Counted from the first letter of the stretch, positions 52,985-61,625 are shown. The stretch: DNA of 64,000 nt from Methanolinea sp. (GCA_024518585.1 JANIHI010000001.1:160483-224482); one strand, 5' to 3'. The notes: generated from the sequence alone by a model not told the origin. Translations and numbers: made by a program.

Positions 52985-53899
52985 ATGAATGGTCAAAAAT
53001 GCCAAATGATCCTGTTCTTTATTCTCTGCATGGGGGTCATGTCACTCCCCGCCATGGCAAATACCCAGACTAATATCATTTACACGTCAGATTTTTCCCA
53101 GAACCCGGGATGGACCACGAACAGTCCCACGCGGTACTTCTGGGACCCCGCCCGCGAGATGTTTCATTTCAAGACTGAAGGGGGGACAAACGGGTACGCC
53201 TTTATCCCCATCCAGTACGATGATCAGTCATTTACCCTTGATTATGACGTGATCCTGCTCGAATCCCAGCCAAACAGTGCATTTCGATTTGGTCTTACGA
53301 GTTCGGAGATGGACTATACCCGAGGAACAAATGTCCTTTCGGCACTTGAAAACGGGAAATACGGACGCCTCTTTTCGTTGCGAGTAATTGATCAGAATAA
53401 CCAGATGCGGGAGACGACGAGTTACTACACATCCTATTGCGGCGAAATCCCCGGGTGTACCACTGTCCAGTTCAAGGTGAATACAACCTACCACGTGACT
53501 GTCCGGTACAACAGGGAACTGCAGAATGCCGATATCAAGGTAGTGGAGAAGGAGACGGGGGAGCGGGTCTGGGGTTACTACCTGCCCGTCGGGAAAGACC
53601 TCCTCTACATGGACCGCCTCGCGATCACGACCAAGGGTGATTACTCCTTCGGGCCATTCTCCGAGGGCTACATAGATAATGTCGAAATGGTTGCTTTTGT
53701 CCCACCTACCCCAACGAAACCTGCACCCACGCCGTCAGCAACCATGCCCCCGGCTACCCTCCCAACAACGGCCGTGGTCACCGCGACCCCCCAGACACCC
53801 ACCCCGACACAGTCCGGACCCGTCCTCCCATCCCTGCCCCTTGCCGCGCTGGCTCTCGGTGCCATTGGACTCGTCCTTGCAAACCGGCGGGGCCGCTGA
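52985..53899 (+). CDS. Secreted, C-terminally anchored surface protein
   Basis: The 304-aa form (ATG 52985) has a signal peptide (QMILFFILCMGVMSLPAMANT, cleavage after AMA), a beta-rich ectodomain (about 30-235) with SFTLDYDVILLESQPNSAFRFGLTSS and VQFKVNTTYHVTVRYNRELQNADIKVVEKETGERVW, which resembles a laminin-G/concanavalin-type beta sandwich, then a Pro/Thr linker, a C-terminal helix (LPLAALALGAIGLVLA) and an NRRGR tail. The tail plan is like archaeal C-terminal sorting signals, but no PGF motif is seen. ACCGAGGAGAAACAC gives a good ribosome site. Confidence 0.78.
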   Translation: MNGQKCQMILFFILCMGVMSLPAMANTQTNIIYTSDFSQNPGWTTNSPTRYFWDPAREMFHFKTEGGTNGYAFIPIQYDDQSFTLDYDVILLESQPNSAFRFGLTSSEMDYTRGTNVLSALENGKYGRLFSLRVIDQNNQMRETTSYYTSYCGEIPGCTTVQFKVNTTYHVTVRYNRELQNADIKVVEKETGERVWGYYLPVGKDLLYMDRLAITTKGDYSFGPFSEGYIDNVEMVAFVPPTPTKPAPTPSATMPPATLPTTAVVTATPQTPTPTQSGPVLPSLPLAALALGAIGLVLANRRGR

Positions 53900-53924
53900 C
53901 GGGCCAAGACCAGACAGAATTCCC

Positions 53925-54782
53925 ATGTCATCCAGGGACATCCACGTTATCGAGGCCATTGGCAGGGCAAGAGTTGTCATCCGGGACGGGAAGGTAGTCT
54001 CCGTCGGAGAACCCTGTATCAAAGAGTGTCCCCTCGCAAAACGTTTTGGAAAACCGGTCATGGAGATCTGTCCGGATGCTATCAGGGAAAACATGGAATT
54101 TCGTATCCGGTCGTTCGGGATGTGCACTCCCGGCAGGGTTATTGAATCCAGAGAAGACTACGTGGGGTTTGGAGCCTCGGAGCTCCTCTCGTCTGCCCTC
54201 CTCCATGGACTCCTTGACTGTGCCGTTATCGTTTGCGACGGGGCCGGGACGGTCATCCTCCGGCATCCCTCCCTTGTCCAGGGCATAGGGGGAAGGATGT
54301 CAGGGCTTATCTCTACTTCCCCCCTCCCTGCTGTCATTAAACGGATAGAAAACCACGGCGGCATTGTCCTGGACCCCCGGGAGGCACGCATTGACCAGGC
54401 CGGGGGGGTCCGCGAGGCTGCGGGGAGAGGATACTCCCGAATCGGCGTCACCGTGGCGTCCCCAAAGGATGCAGCAGCCATCAGGGAGGAGTACCCCCAG
54501 GCCCTGATCATCGCTGTCCACACCACAGGAATTTCAGGAGAGCAGGCAGCTGCCCTTGCAAGCACCGCGGATATCGTGACGGCCTGTGCATCGCGCCACG
54601 TGAGGGAGCAGGCCGGGAAGAGGGCTTTACTCCAGGCAGGGACAGCGATTCCCGTATTCGCCATGACTCAGGCAGGAAAAGACCTCATCCTCGCAAAAGT
54701 ACGACATGTTCCCTCTCCCGTCGTGATAACAGCCTCCGTACTCCCCTATAGCGGGGGACAGGGGCCATACCCTCTCGTCTGA
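53925..54782 (+). CDS. Methanogenesis marker protein 8 (DUF2099)
   Basis: The 285-aa protein (ATG 53925) matches DUF2099: HVIEAIGRARVVIRDGKVVSVGEP, a Cys-rich CIKECPLAKRF and MEICPDAIRENMEFRIRSFGMCTPGRVI, VGFGASELL, CDGAGTVILRHPSLVQGIGGRMSGLI and ACASRHVREQAGKRALLQAGTAIPVFAMTQAGKDLI. It is found in almost all methanogens; the four cysteines suggest an Fe-S or metal site. Function unknown. It follows the surface protein by 25 bases; the track fuses it to an 82-residue upstream shadow. Confidence 0.92.
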   Translation: MSSRDIHVIEAIGRARVVIRDGKVVSVGEPCIKECPLAKRFGKPVMEICPDAIRENMEFRIRSFGMCTPGRVIESREDYVGFGASELLSSALLHGLLDCAVIVCDGAGTVILRHPSLVQGIGGRMSGLISTSPLPAVIKRIENHGGIVLDPREARIDQAGGVREAAGRGYSRIGVTVASPKDAAAIREEYPQALIIAVHTTGISGEQAAALASTADIVTACASRHVREQAGKRALLQAGTAIPVFAMTQAGKDLILAKVRHVPSPVVITASVLPYSGGQGPYPLV

Positions 54783-54810
54783 CCTGGATTTTCCGAATGT
54801 AAACGCGTCC

Positions 54811-54822
54811 GCTTTTTTAAAC
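54811..54822 (+). promoter_or_regulatory. TATA-like box before a small ORF split by the insertion element
   Basis: GCTTTTTTAAAC is centred about 23-25 bases before ATG 54840, close to leaderless spacing. Confidence 0.4.
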
Positions 54823-54939
54823 CCACCCGGGGCGTCACGATGATCGGCCCGTCCCGGGACCCGCAGAAGGCCCATCCGGGGGACTTGATCTCACCATGCC
54901 TGACTACTTCGGAAGTTGTCCTGGCCATGATCCGGTTAT

Positions 54940-54945
54940 GTGGAT
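54940..54945 (+). repeat. Target-site duplication, left copy
   Basis: GTGGAT directly before the left inverted repeat; the same six bases directly follow the right one (56668-56673). A matched flanking hexamer is what a cut-and-paste DDE transposition leaves. Confidence 0.8.
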
Positions 54946-56667
54946 CCGACATTCCGCAGGTCGTAAATCAAAAATAATATTTTTCATACGGCGGCCCCAG
55001 CAGAGCGAGTATTTTCCGCAAATCGTCGTTTAAATTTGCAATTTTCAGAACTCTCTTCCCATCCGCAATGACCGCAAATTCCCTCACCCTCCTGAACAGG
55101 AAGAAGACCCATTTCAACGTTGGCCGTTGGGTCTGTTTCTTTGTCTGGCTGATGACAGTCTTACCCGTCCGGACCAGTGCCTGTCTCAACTGGTATTCCA
55201 CCATGGAATAGATGAACAGACAGATGACCATGATCATTGCCAGGGCCTGGATCCGGGATGGTTTCTTGAGGTAGATTTCAGCCACGCGGAATGACTTGTC
55301 CTTGAGGAACCGGAACCCCCGTTCAACAGCACCCTGGCCCTTGTAATAGTCAAGAAGCAGATCCGGGGAAAGGTCAAGGTCATTGGTGGCAAGGACAAAC
55401 CGCCCCAGTCTCTGTCGTTCCTGCTGAATGAAATCAGGGTCCTGTTCAATCTCAGCTACGATGACATAGACAACAGAGAGAGTTTCGCCGGATTTTGGCC
55501 TTCCCCGGCTTTTCTTTTCCTTATGATGAACTGGAACAATCGCGAGGTGAATGAACCGGTACCGGGGATGATTTTTTATCCATTTATTGGCTGCCGCACG
55601 TGCATCCGGTTCACACTTGAATTCATGGCCCATTAATTTCTTCAGGGATTTCCTGGCCTTGACAATGTCCTTTTCCAACTGAGAAAGAAATGTCTTCTCC
55701 TGGTGCTGGTGCATCGGCTCGGAATGGAAGACGACCCATTTCTGCTCGATGCCTGCATAGGTCATGCGAACCTCGTGGTATGAATACCGTGAATCCTGGC
55801 AGGGAGAAAAGGAAAGGTCCGCTTCCTGGAGGTCTTTGACCCGGGCGATTGTTGCCGGTACCCGCGTGATCCAGAACGTGTGCCTGCCGAGTCCATGGAG
55901 CGTTTCGGGTGTGTAGAATTCTGAATCGGCGATGTGGTAGACTTTATCGTGGGATTTCAGGTTGTTCACCAGGTTACGGATGATTTTCCTGATGGACTCC
56001 TTGTCTGACTCGTTTCCTCTAGAATGTCTGGAGAAAGAGGGGTACACCATGTTGGTTCGCCGCGATACCCAGCACAAATCGCTTGAGGTCCCACCGCCCG
56101 TCCTTGGGATAGCCGTAGGTGATTTGGATCTCTTCTGTCCCGAAATCAGGTTCATAGTTTCCTGTGACGCTGAAGTTCGTTGTGTCAATGTGGACGCAGT
56201 GTGTTCCAAAATCGCTGTGGAGAAGACATTCTCCAACGATTTCGTTAAAAAGTTCAGTCGGACCATATTCGGCGATTGCGTCCAGCGTCCGCCCAAAGAC
56301 ATCGTCGTTGAGGTTATCCCGTGTGATTCCTGGACCGATGAGCCGGTTTAATGCAATGTCATCAAAGAAGTCGGGGAAGAGGTAGAGTCGCCGTTCGACA
56401 AATCCCAGTCCGTTCAGCACCATGAGCTTGACGACATCTGAATGCGTCAGATGGTGATGTTGCGTCTTGGGTATCGCCCGGTCAATAACTTTTCCGATTC
56501 CAAGTGAGTCATAGGCTCCGGCAACAATCCCAAGGTGGCCGATTGTCTGGATGGATTCATCGTCAAATCCATCGATTATGGGCATATTTTGGGTTTTAGA
56601 CTCATAGTACAAAGATCTTTCGGTCCGGATAATTTAATTTCGAGATCTTTTTACTGCGAATTGTCGG
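54946..56667 (-). mobile_element. IS1634-family insertion sequence
   Basis: A 1722-bp element bounded by imperfect inverted repeats CCGACATTCCGCAG (54946-54959) and CTGCGAATTGTCGG (56654-56667, 12 of 14 matching) and flanked by GTGGAT direct repeats. It carries one transposase with DUF4277 and DDE regions, the hallmark of IS1634. The intact ends and exact duplication point to a recent insertion, although the transposase frame is broken. Confidence 0.88.
54968..56612 (-). pseudogene. IS1634-family transposase, frameshifted
   Basis: Two overlapping ORFs make up one transposase. The first (56612 or ATG 56585 down to 56019) has DUF4277 features: TIGHLGIVAGAYDSLGIGKVID, VVKLMVLNGLGFVERRLYLFPDFF, LNDDVFGRTLDAI, and the first catalytic Asp in HIDTTNFSV. 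The second resumes near 56035 with HSRGNESDKESIRK and carries the second Asp (HIADSEFYTPETL) and the Glu region (YYKGQGAVERGFRFLKD), ending at 54968. The break falls at LFLQT where a one-base change shifts frame. A sequencing error or programmed shift cannot be excluded; a T-rich slippery run is not seen. Confidence 0.85.
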
Positions 56668-56673
56668 GTGGAT

Positions 56674-57122
56674 GGTGCGGTGGTTTTTCCTTTTCCCGGG
56701 TCTGTCGGGGTATTCATTTCCGATTATCCACTGGGGAAACTGGTTAAAGACTGGGGGCTTCGCAAAGATCGTGTTTGCCTTGAAACGTTTTCCTCACAGT
56801 TTTTTGGTCTCCCCGAGGGTATCGTTTCCGGGACAGATACGAAAATGGAGAAGAGAACGTGAGGTTCCAATGCGAGGGATGGGAATCTGGGCTCCAAGTG
56901 CGATTCGCAAACAGCAAATTTTTGTCGAATTTTAAAATAAAAACTGATTTGAAATTATTTGTCACGCACCATAAATATAAATTTGCCTGAACACCGCTCA
57001 TCAAAAAGAGCCTGTCCAACCAATCTTCAGCCTGGTTGGACAGGCTCGATCTGTAAAATCCGTAGAAAAGAAAACTATATTCCAAAAGAGATGAGACAGT
57101 GTCGTTAGGAAATTTCCGGGAA
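56674..57122. other. Non-coding stretch after the insertion element
   Basis: About 450 bases with no convincing gene. It becomes AT-rich from 56,900 (TTTTAAAATAAAAACTG, CATAAATATAAATTTG, the latter a possible TATA box), then holds the 40-bp palindrome at 57008-57047. The 494-aa minus-strand ORF across this area is antisense to AOR in most of its length and has no family features. Confidence 0.5.
57008..57047. repeat. Perfect 15-bp inverted repeat (palindromic element)
   Basis: GAGCCTGTCCAACCA and TGGTTGGACAGGCTC pair perfectly around a 10-base loop. No T-run follows, so it is not a simple terminator. The string AGCCTGTCCAA recurs at 63858-63868 near the right edge of the window, and TGCCTGAACA precedes both, so it may be a mobile-element end or a miniature element. 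Confidence 0.7.
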
Positions 57123-57362
57123 GTGAAATGCGATATTCCTTCAGTTACCATTAAGCGCGCTGAATGCACGAGCTGCACCACGTGCTGAAGTACCTGTCCT
57201 GAAGTCTTTGAAGAAGATCCAAAAGACGGGATGAGCAGGATCGTTGAACAATACCGCAAAGGCGGTGACCCTTCAACCGGGGAGATCCCGGAGGAACATG
57301 CGGCCTGTGCACAGGAGGGTGCGGATATCTGTCCGGTCTCCATCATCACCGTATCCGGCTGA
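57123..57362 (+). pseudogene. Ferredoxin gene with an in-frame TGA
   Basis: From GTG 57123 the frame reads KCDIPSVTIKRAECTSCTTC, then TGA (57186-57188), then STCPEVFEEDPKDG and IVEQYRKGGDPSTGEIPEEHAACAQEGADICPV, ending at TGA 57360. This is a complete 4Fe-4S ferredoxin of the CTSCGTCWETCPEVF type, with the stop at the position where relatives carry Trp or a similar residue (CxxC-W). A single G-to-A change in TGG would give it. It is too broken for the ORF track. It lies just before AOR, the enzyme that would use it; a second ferredoxin follows AOR. Confidence 0.8.
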
Positions 57363-57473
57363 CTTGAGATGGGAACCGGTATACTGCCCTGGTTCGCGTG
57401 CAGCGTATTTTCTGACTCTAACCCCACTCGTCTCGAACTTGGATCCAGCAAGCATTTCAAAAATTCTTGAATA

Positions 57474-57487
57474 AATTTAATAAATAT
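57474..57487 (+). promoter_or_regulatory. TATA box before the AOR gene
   Basis: AATTTAATAAATAT lies about 26 bases before GTG 57506 and 35 before ATG 57515, a workable archaeal promoter for the AOR transcription unit. Confidence 0.55.
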
Positions 57488-57514
57488 GAGACTTATGATC
57501 ACATAGTGAAAACC

Positions 57515-59290
57515 ATGGATGGATACGCAGGAAAGATGGCATTCGTTGACCTCACCAAAGGCAAGGTGACGATCAAGCCGACTCCTGAAGACCTCAAGAG
57601 ATTGTATCTCGGCGGGCGGGGATTCGGCGCACGCATCGTGAGTGACAGGGTCGATCCGAAGACCGACGCCCTGTCGCCAGAGAATGTAATCGTGTTCGCT
57701 GCCGGGCCGCTCACCGGTACCGGCATCCCGCTGGGGAGCCGGTACGAGGTGACAACGAAGGCCCCGCTGAACGATACGCTCACGTCCGCTAACAGTGGCG
57801 GTGTTTTCGGGTGGAAGATGAAAAAAGCCGGGTTTGACGCGGTAGTCATCAGCGGGCGTTCGCCAAAACCGGTCTTTCTCTTCTTGAATGAAGGCACCGC
57901 AGAGGTCCGCGATGGGACCCAGTACTGGGGCATGCGAACAAGCGAGACGACTGCTGCACTCAAACGCGACCTTGAAGACAAGAACGTCCGCGTCGCATGC
58001 ATTGGACCAGCTGGGGAGAAGAAGAGCCGGCTTGCCTGCATCATCAACGAGGAGCACCGCGCAGCAGGGCGTGGCGGCACCGGTGCAGTGCTCGGCTCGA
58101 AGAATGTCAAGGCACTTGCGGCAACCGGTGATCTTCCGATAAAACCCGCCGATGAAGAAAAACTGAATGCTGTCAAGGAGCGTGTCCGGAAAAAGATCGA
58201 GGAGAACGGGATCGAGAAAGCCCTGCACAGCTACGGCACGGCAGTGCTCATCAACATCATCAACGAGAACGGCGTTCTCCCAACACGGAACTTCCAGCGC
58301 GGGTATTTCCCTCAGGCAGAGAAGATCTCCGGTGAGACGATGGCACAGACCATCCTCACAAAACCGAAAGGCTGCTACGCCTGCATCGTCCAGTGCGGCC
58401 GGGTAACAAAAGCAGGTGATGAAGAAGGAGAGGGGCCGGAGTACGAACCCGACTGGGCGTTCGGCGCGGATTGCGGCATTGATGATCTTCCGGCAATCGC
58501 CCGGGCGAACTACCGCTGCAACGATCTCGGGCTGGATGCAATCGGGACGGCAACGGCGATTGCCTGCGCGATGGAGATGACCGAAAAAGGGTATCTTGAC
58601 AACGGCATCGGGTTTGGCGATACGGAAAAAATGCTCAAACTGGTCGAGGACATCGGGTACCGGCGCCTGCTCGGTGCCGAACTGGCCGACGGTTCATTCC
58701 GGTTCGCAGTAAAACACGGGCATCCCGAACTTTCGATGAGTGTCAAGAAGCAGGATCTTCCCGCGTATGATCCCCGGGGGATCCAGGGCTACGGGCTTGC
58801 AGTGGCAACGTCCGTTCGGGGCGGCGACCATGTATATGGTTACATGATCTCGCCCGAGATTCTCGGGGCTCCTGAGAAACTCGATCCGTACACCAGCGAG
58901 GGAAAAGATCAGTGGGTCAAGACCTTCCAGGATCTCACCGCCTCCATCGATGCCTCCGGAATGTGCCTCTTCACATCCTTTGCACTTGGTGCCGATGATT
59001 ACGCGGACCTTATCGCTGCGACAACCGGTATGGCGATGACGGCTCCGGATCTCCTCCAGATCGGAGAACGGATCTGGAACCTGCAGAAGCTGTTCAACCT
59101 GAAAGTGGGCTACACGAAAGCGGATGATACCCTTCCGGACCGTCTCTTAAAGGAACCTTTGCAGGACGGTGCGCCAAAAGGGCGGGTCTGGGAGCGCCAG
59201 CCGTTGCTCGATAACTATTATACAGTTCGCGGCTGGGACAGTGAAGGTCGTCCGACTCCTGAGAAACTCAAAGAACTGGGGCTAATGTAA
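57515..59290 (+). CDS. aor: Aldehyde:ferredoxin oxidoreductase (tungsten/molybdenum pterin enzyme)
   Basis: AOR oxidises aldehydes to acids and reduces ferredoxin, using a bis-pterin W (or Mo) centre and one 4Fe-4S cluster. The 591-aa protein has the N-terminal pterin domain (AFVDLTKGKV, YLGGRGFGARI, GPLTGTGIPLGSRY, GAVLGSKNVKALA), and cluster ligands CYACIVQCGR near residue 290 with the last Cys in GMCLFTSF. DCGIDDL/NDLGLDAIG are pterin contacts. The start is ATG 57515 or GTG 57506. Two bases separate it from the ferredoxin gene. Which aldehyde is used cannot be told. Codon use resembles neighbours to 61.6 kb. Confidence 0.94.
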   Translation: MDGYAGKMAFVDLTKGKVTIKPTPEDLKRLYLGGRGFGARIVSDRVDPKTDALSPENVIVFAAGPLTGTGIPLGSRYEVTTKAPLNDTLTSANSGGVFGWKMKKAGFDAVVISGRSPKPVFLFLNEGTAEVRDGTQYWGMRTSETTAALKRDLEDKNVRVACIGPAGEKKSRLACIINEEHRAAGRGGTGAVLGSKNVKALAATGDLPIKPADEEKLNAVKERVRKKIEENGIEKALHSYGTAVLINIINENGVLPTRNFQRGYFPQAEKISGETMAQTILTKPKGCYACIVQCGRVTKAGDEEGEGPEYEPDWAFGADCGIDDLPAIARANYRCNDLGLDAIGTATAIACAMEMTEKGYLDNGIGFGDTEKMLKLVEDIGYRRLLGAELADGSFRFAVKHGHPELSMSVKKQDLPAYDPRGIQGYGLAVATSVRGGDHVYGYMISPEILGAPEKLDPYTSEGKDQWVKTFQDLTASIDASGMCLFTSFALGADDYADLIAATTGMAMTAPDLLQIGERIWNLQKLFNLKVGYTKADDTLPDRLLKEPLQDGAPKGRVWERQPLLDNYYTVRGWDSEGRPTPEKLKELGLM

Positions 59291-59291
59291 C

Positions 59292-59636
59292 ATGGCAGAG
59301 AGTGCAGTAAAACCCCCCGGTCTATGGCATGGGATTCCCCGCAACGAGATAGACTGGCACCCGGTTGTTGATGAGAAGAAGTGTATTGGGTGCGGTTTAT
59401 GTTTCCTCACTTGCGGGAAGGGGGTGTATAATTACGATTGGGACAGGAAAAAGTCGGTTGTTGTCCATCCCGAAAATTGTGTTGTCGGCTGCCAGACCTG
59501 CGCCAACCTCTGCCCAGCGCAAGCGATCCGGTTTGCCGAGGAGGGAGATGATCCCAGGTCGAAGGTGCAGCGACTCATCAAAGAACGGAAGGTCCTTCCG
59601 ACAGTAAAAAATGAACTTGCAATGATGCAAAGCTGA
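59292..59636 (+). CDS. 4Fe-4S dicluster ferredoxin-type protein
   Basis: The 114-aa protein has two cluster motifs: CIGCGLCFLTCGKGVY (about 31-46) and CVVGCQTCANLCPAQAI (58-74). The spacing is of the 2[4Fe-4S] kind, with an extra residue in the second motif (CxxxCxxCxxxC). It overlaps nothing and follows AOR by one base, so it is the likely electron acceptor or an AOR partner subunit. The C-terminal tail (RLIKERKVLPTVKNELA) is a charged helix. Confidence 0.92.
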   Translation: MAESAVKPPGLWHGIPRNEIDWHPVVDEKKCIGCGLCFLTCGKGVYNYDWDRKKSVVVHPENCVVGCQTCANLCPAQAIRFAEEGDDPRSKVQRLIKERKVLPTVKNELAMMQS

Positions 59637-59665
59637 CATCTGGAAGGTGAGTTGTTATAGTAATA

Positions 59666-60415
59666 TTGTCCTCGGACGAACGGTTCCTGAGGCAGATCCC
59701 GCTCATCGGCGAAGAGGGACAGGAGAAACTTAAAAAAGCCCGCATCCTCATTGCCGGGGCCGGGGGGCTCGGTTCAGCGATCGCGACATATCTTGCCGCT
59801 GCGGGTGTCGGGTATATCCGAATTGTCGATGTGGATATCGTTGAGAATTCCAACCTGAACCGCCAGATCCTTTATCATGAACCGGACATCGGCGCGTGTA
59901 AAGTCGAAGCAGCGGAGAAAACAATCCGTGCACTCAGTCACGATGTTGAGGTGGATGCCATCTGCCGGCATATCGATGAGAAAACCGTACGGGATCTTGT
60001 GCGTGGGACGGACCTGATCATCGACGGCATGGATAACTTTGCTGCCCGCTACATCCTGAACAGTGCAAGCCTTGATGAAAAAATCCCCTTTATCCACGGA
60101 GCTGTGAACGGTTTCTACGGGCAGGTAACCGTGATCCTTCCCGGTATCACCCCGTGCCTGAGGTGTATCGTTCCCACTCCCCCGACATGGGAGAGGAACC
60201 CAATCATCGGGGTAACCTGCGGGGTGATTGGCTGCATAGAGGCAACTGAAGCGTTCAAGTACCTGACCGGTACCGGGGAAATTCTTAAAAACCGGTTACT
60301 GCTCTGGGATGGGCTGCGTGGCGAGGCCGAATCTCTCCAGATCATGAGATATCCTGACTGCATCGACTGCGGCTCTTCAGCGATTGAACAGGATGTCCGG
60401 CGGTTCCGTGTATGA
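59666..60415 (+). CDS. MoeB/ThiF-type adenylyltransferase
   Basis: The 249-aa E1-like protein has LIAGAGGLGSAIATYLAAAGVG (ATP loop), VDVDIVENSNLNRQILY (conserved Asn/Arg), TDLIIDGMDNFAARYILN and a catalytic Cys region GVTCGVIGCIEATEAFKYLTG. Two CxxC pairs (CLRC, CIDCG) hold zinc. It adenylates the C-terminus of a ubiquitin-like sulfur carrier; the MoaD-like gene next to it is the obvious partner. No ATG exists upstream; TTG 59666 is the only in-frame start before a stop at 59648. Confidence 0.92.
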   Translation: MSSDERFLRQIPLIGEEGQEKLKKARILIAGAGGLGSAIATYLAAAGVGYIRIVDVDIVENSNLNRQILYHEPDIGACKVEAAEKTIRALSHDVEVDAICRHIDEKTVRDLVRGTDLIIDGMDNFAARYILNSASLDEKIPFIHGAVNGFYGQVTVILPGITPCLRCIVPTPPTWERNPIIGVTCGVIGCIEATEAFKYLTGTGEILKNRLLLWDGLRGEAESLQIMRYPDCIDCGSSAIEQDVRRFRV

Positions 60416-60690
60416 ATGTCACCGTGAAGTCGTTTGCTACGTTCCGCGAAGTCATGGATAGGCAGCTCACTCTGGACATTCCGGAAGGTTCGACCATCCG
60501 TACGCTCCTTGCCGAACTCAACGGTCGGTACAACGGCTTGAACGAGCTGATGTTTGCCACCATGGATACCCTAAAGGATTTTGTAAACATCCTCAAAAAC
60601 GGCAGGAACATCCATTTTCTTGCAGGCCTTGATACCCCGCTCGATGACGGGGACCTGGTTGCGTTGTTCCCGCCCGTTGCCGGGGGATAG
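60412..60690 (+). CDS. MoaD/ThiS-family sulfur carrier
   Basis: The 92-aa beta-grasp protein has VTVKSFATFREVMDRQLTLDIPEGSTIRTLLAELN and ends GDLVALFPPVAGG, with the Gly-Gly that is adenylated and thiocarboxylated. It overlaps the MoeB-like gene by ATGA. In this setting it probably supplies the dithiolene sulfur for the pterin cofactor of AOR, an inference from order. A role as a small archaeal modifier is the alternative. Confidence 0.93.
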   Translation: MNVTVKSFATFREVMDRQLTLDIPEGSTIRTLLAELNGRYNGLNELMFATMDTLKDFVNILKNGRNIHFLAGLDTPLDDGDLVALFPPVAGG

Positions 60691-60728
60691 GAGCGCACAC
60701 ACGCGACTTTGTACCTGTAAAGGACACC

Positions 60729-61625
60729 ATGACAACCGATACGGCCCGGGATTACCGGAAATCCATGAAGATCGCGCTCTTCATCACGCTCATCTTTTTT
60801 CTTGTAGAGGTTGCCGGAGGGCTGCTCTCCGGATCGCTCGCCCTCATCAGCGATGCTGGGCACATGTTCAGCGATCTCCTCTCACTCCTTCTCTCCCTCG
60901 GGGCAATGACCCTTGCCCTTCAGCTTCCCACGAAGGAACGGACCTATGGCTACCACCGGGGGGAGATCCTCGCAGCGTTCATCAACTCCCTGCTGCTGAT
61001 CGCGGTGAGTGCCGGTATCCTGTGGGAAGCCTACCAGCGTCTCCTCAACCCGGCCCCGGTGCAGGGCGGACTGATGTTTATCGTGGCCTGCATCGGTCTT
61101 GCGGCGAACACAGCGATCGTCTTTCTCCTCCACGGGAGCCACAACCTGAACGTGCGGAGCGCTTTCCTGCATGTAGTGGGGGACACGATCTCATCGGTGG
61201 CGGTGATCGCTGCCGCAGTGTGGATCTCTCTCACCGGGCAGGTGATTGCGGACCCCATCCTTTCCGGTATCATCGCAGTCCTGATTGTGATCTCAGCCGT
61301 ACGGTTGCTCCGTGAGACACTCATGATCCTTCTCCAGTTCACGCCGCAATCGGTGGATTTCGATGCGGTCGTTGCTGACATGACTTCCGTGAACGGGGTG
61401 GACGGCGTGCATCATGTCCATCTCTGGAGTCTCTGTTCGGATATCAACGTGCTCGATGCGCACGTGTACTCCTGTGAACGGGACGTGGAAAAGATTGAAC
61501 TGATGAAGCAGGAGATCAAGGAACGCCTGAAGAAGTACCGAATCCTTCACTCTACGCTGGAGTTCGAATGTGAAGAATGCAAAGACTGCGCTCTCGTGGA
61601 ACAGATCAAGGATCATCCCGGTTGA
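60729..61625 (+). CDS. Cation diffusion facilitator metal exporter (CzcD-like)
   Basis: The 298-aa protein has six membrane segments and the CDF metal site in helices 2 and 5: SDAGHMFSD and HVVGD (HxxxD pattern). The C-terminal cytoplasmic domain has HHVHLWSL and a Cys cluster ECEECKDC, possibly metal-sensing. It exports Zn2+, Co2+, Cd2+ or similar. It follows the MoaD gene by 38 bases; a link with metal supply to AOR or with metal resistance is possible but weak. Confidence 0.93.
   Translation: MTTDTARDYRKSMKIALFITLIFFLVEVAGGLLSGSLALISDAGHMFSDLLSLLLSLGAMTLALQLPTKERTYGYHRGEILAAFINSLLLIAVSAGILWEAYQRLLNPAPVQGGLMFIVACIGLAANTAIVFLLHGSHNLNVRSAFLHVVGDTISSVAVIAAAVWISLTGQVIADPILSGIIAVLIVISAVRLLRETLMILLQFTPQSVDFDAVVADMTSVNGVDGVHHVHLWSLCSDINVLDAHVYSCERDVEKIELMKQEIKERLKKYRILHSTLEFECEECKDCALVEQIKDHPG

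Larger units (their letters stand above)
54840..56747 (+). pseudogene. Candidate small ORF (59 aa) interrupted by the insertion element
   Basis: Reading ATG 54840 to the insertion at 54945 and, after removing the element and one copy of the 6-bp duplication, continuing from 56674 gives an uninterrupted 59-codon frame ending at TAA 56745-56747. The product (MIGPSRDPQKAHPGD... VVLAMIRLCG / WCGGFSFSRVC...) is not recognised. Support is limited to the upstream TATA box and the continuous frame, so it may be chance. If real, the element inactivated it. Confidence 0.3.

Noticed and set aside
57008-57047. Palindrome as a transcription terminator
   Set aside because: No gene ends just before it on either strand and no T-run follows; its link to the 63858 string favours a mobile or repeat origin.
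57186-57188. TGA in the ferredoxin read as selenocysteine
   Set aside because: Relatives have Trp or similar here, not Cys; there is no SECIS-like structure evident, and selenoprotein synthesis is not typical of Methanomicrobiales.
56744-58228. 494-aa ORF on the minus strand
   Set aside because: It is antisense to AOR over its larger part, shows no domain pattern, and covers the ferredoxin remnant, which has clear homology in the plus direction.
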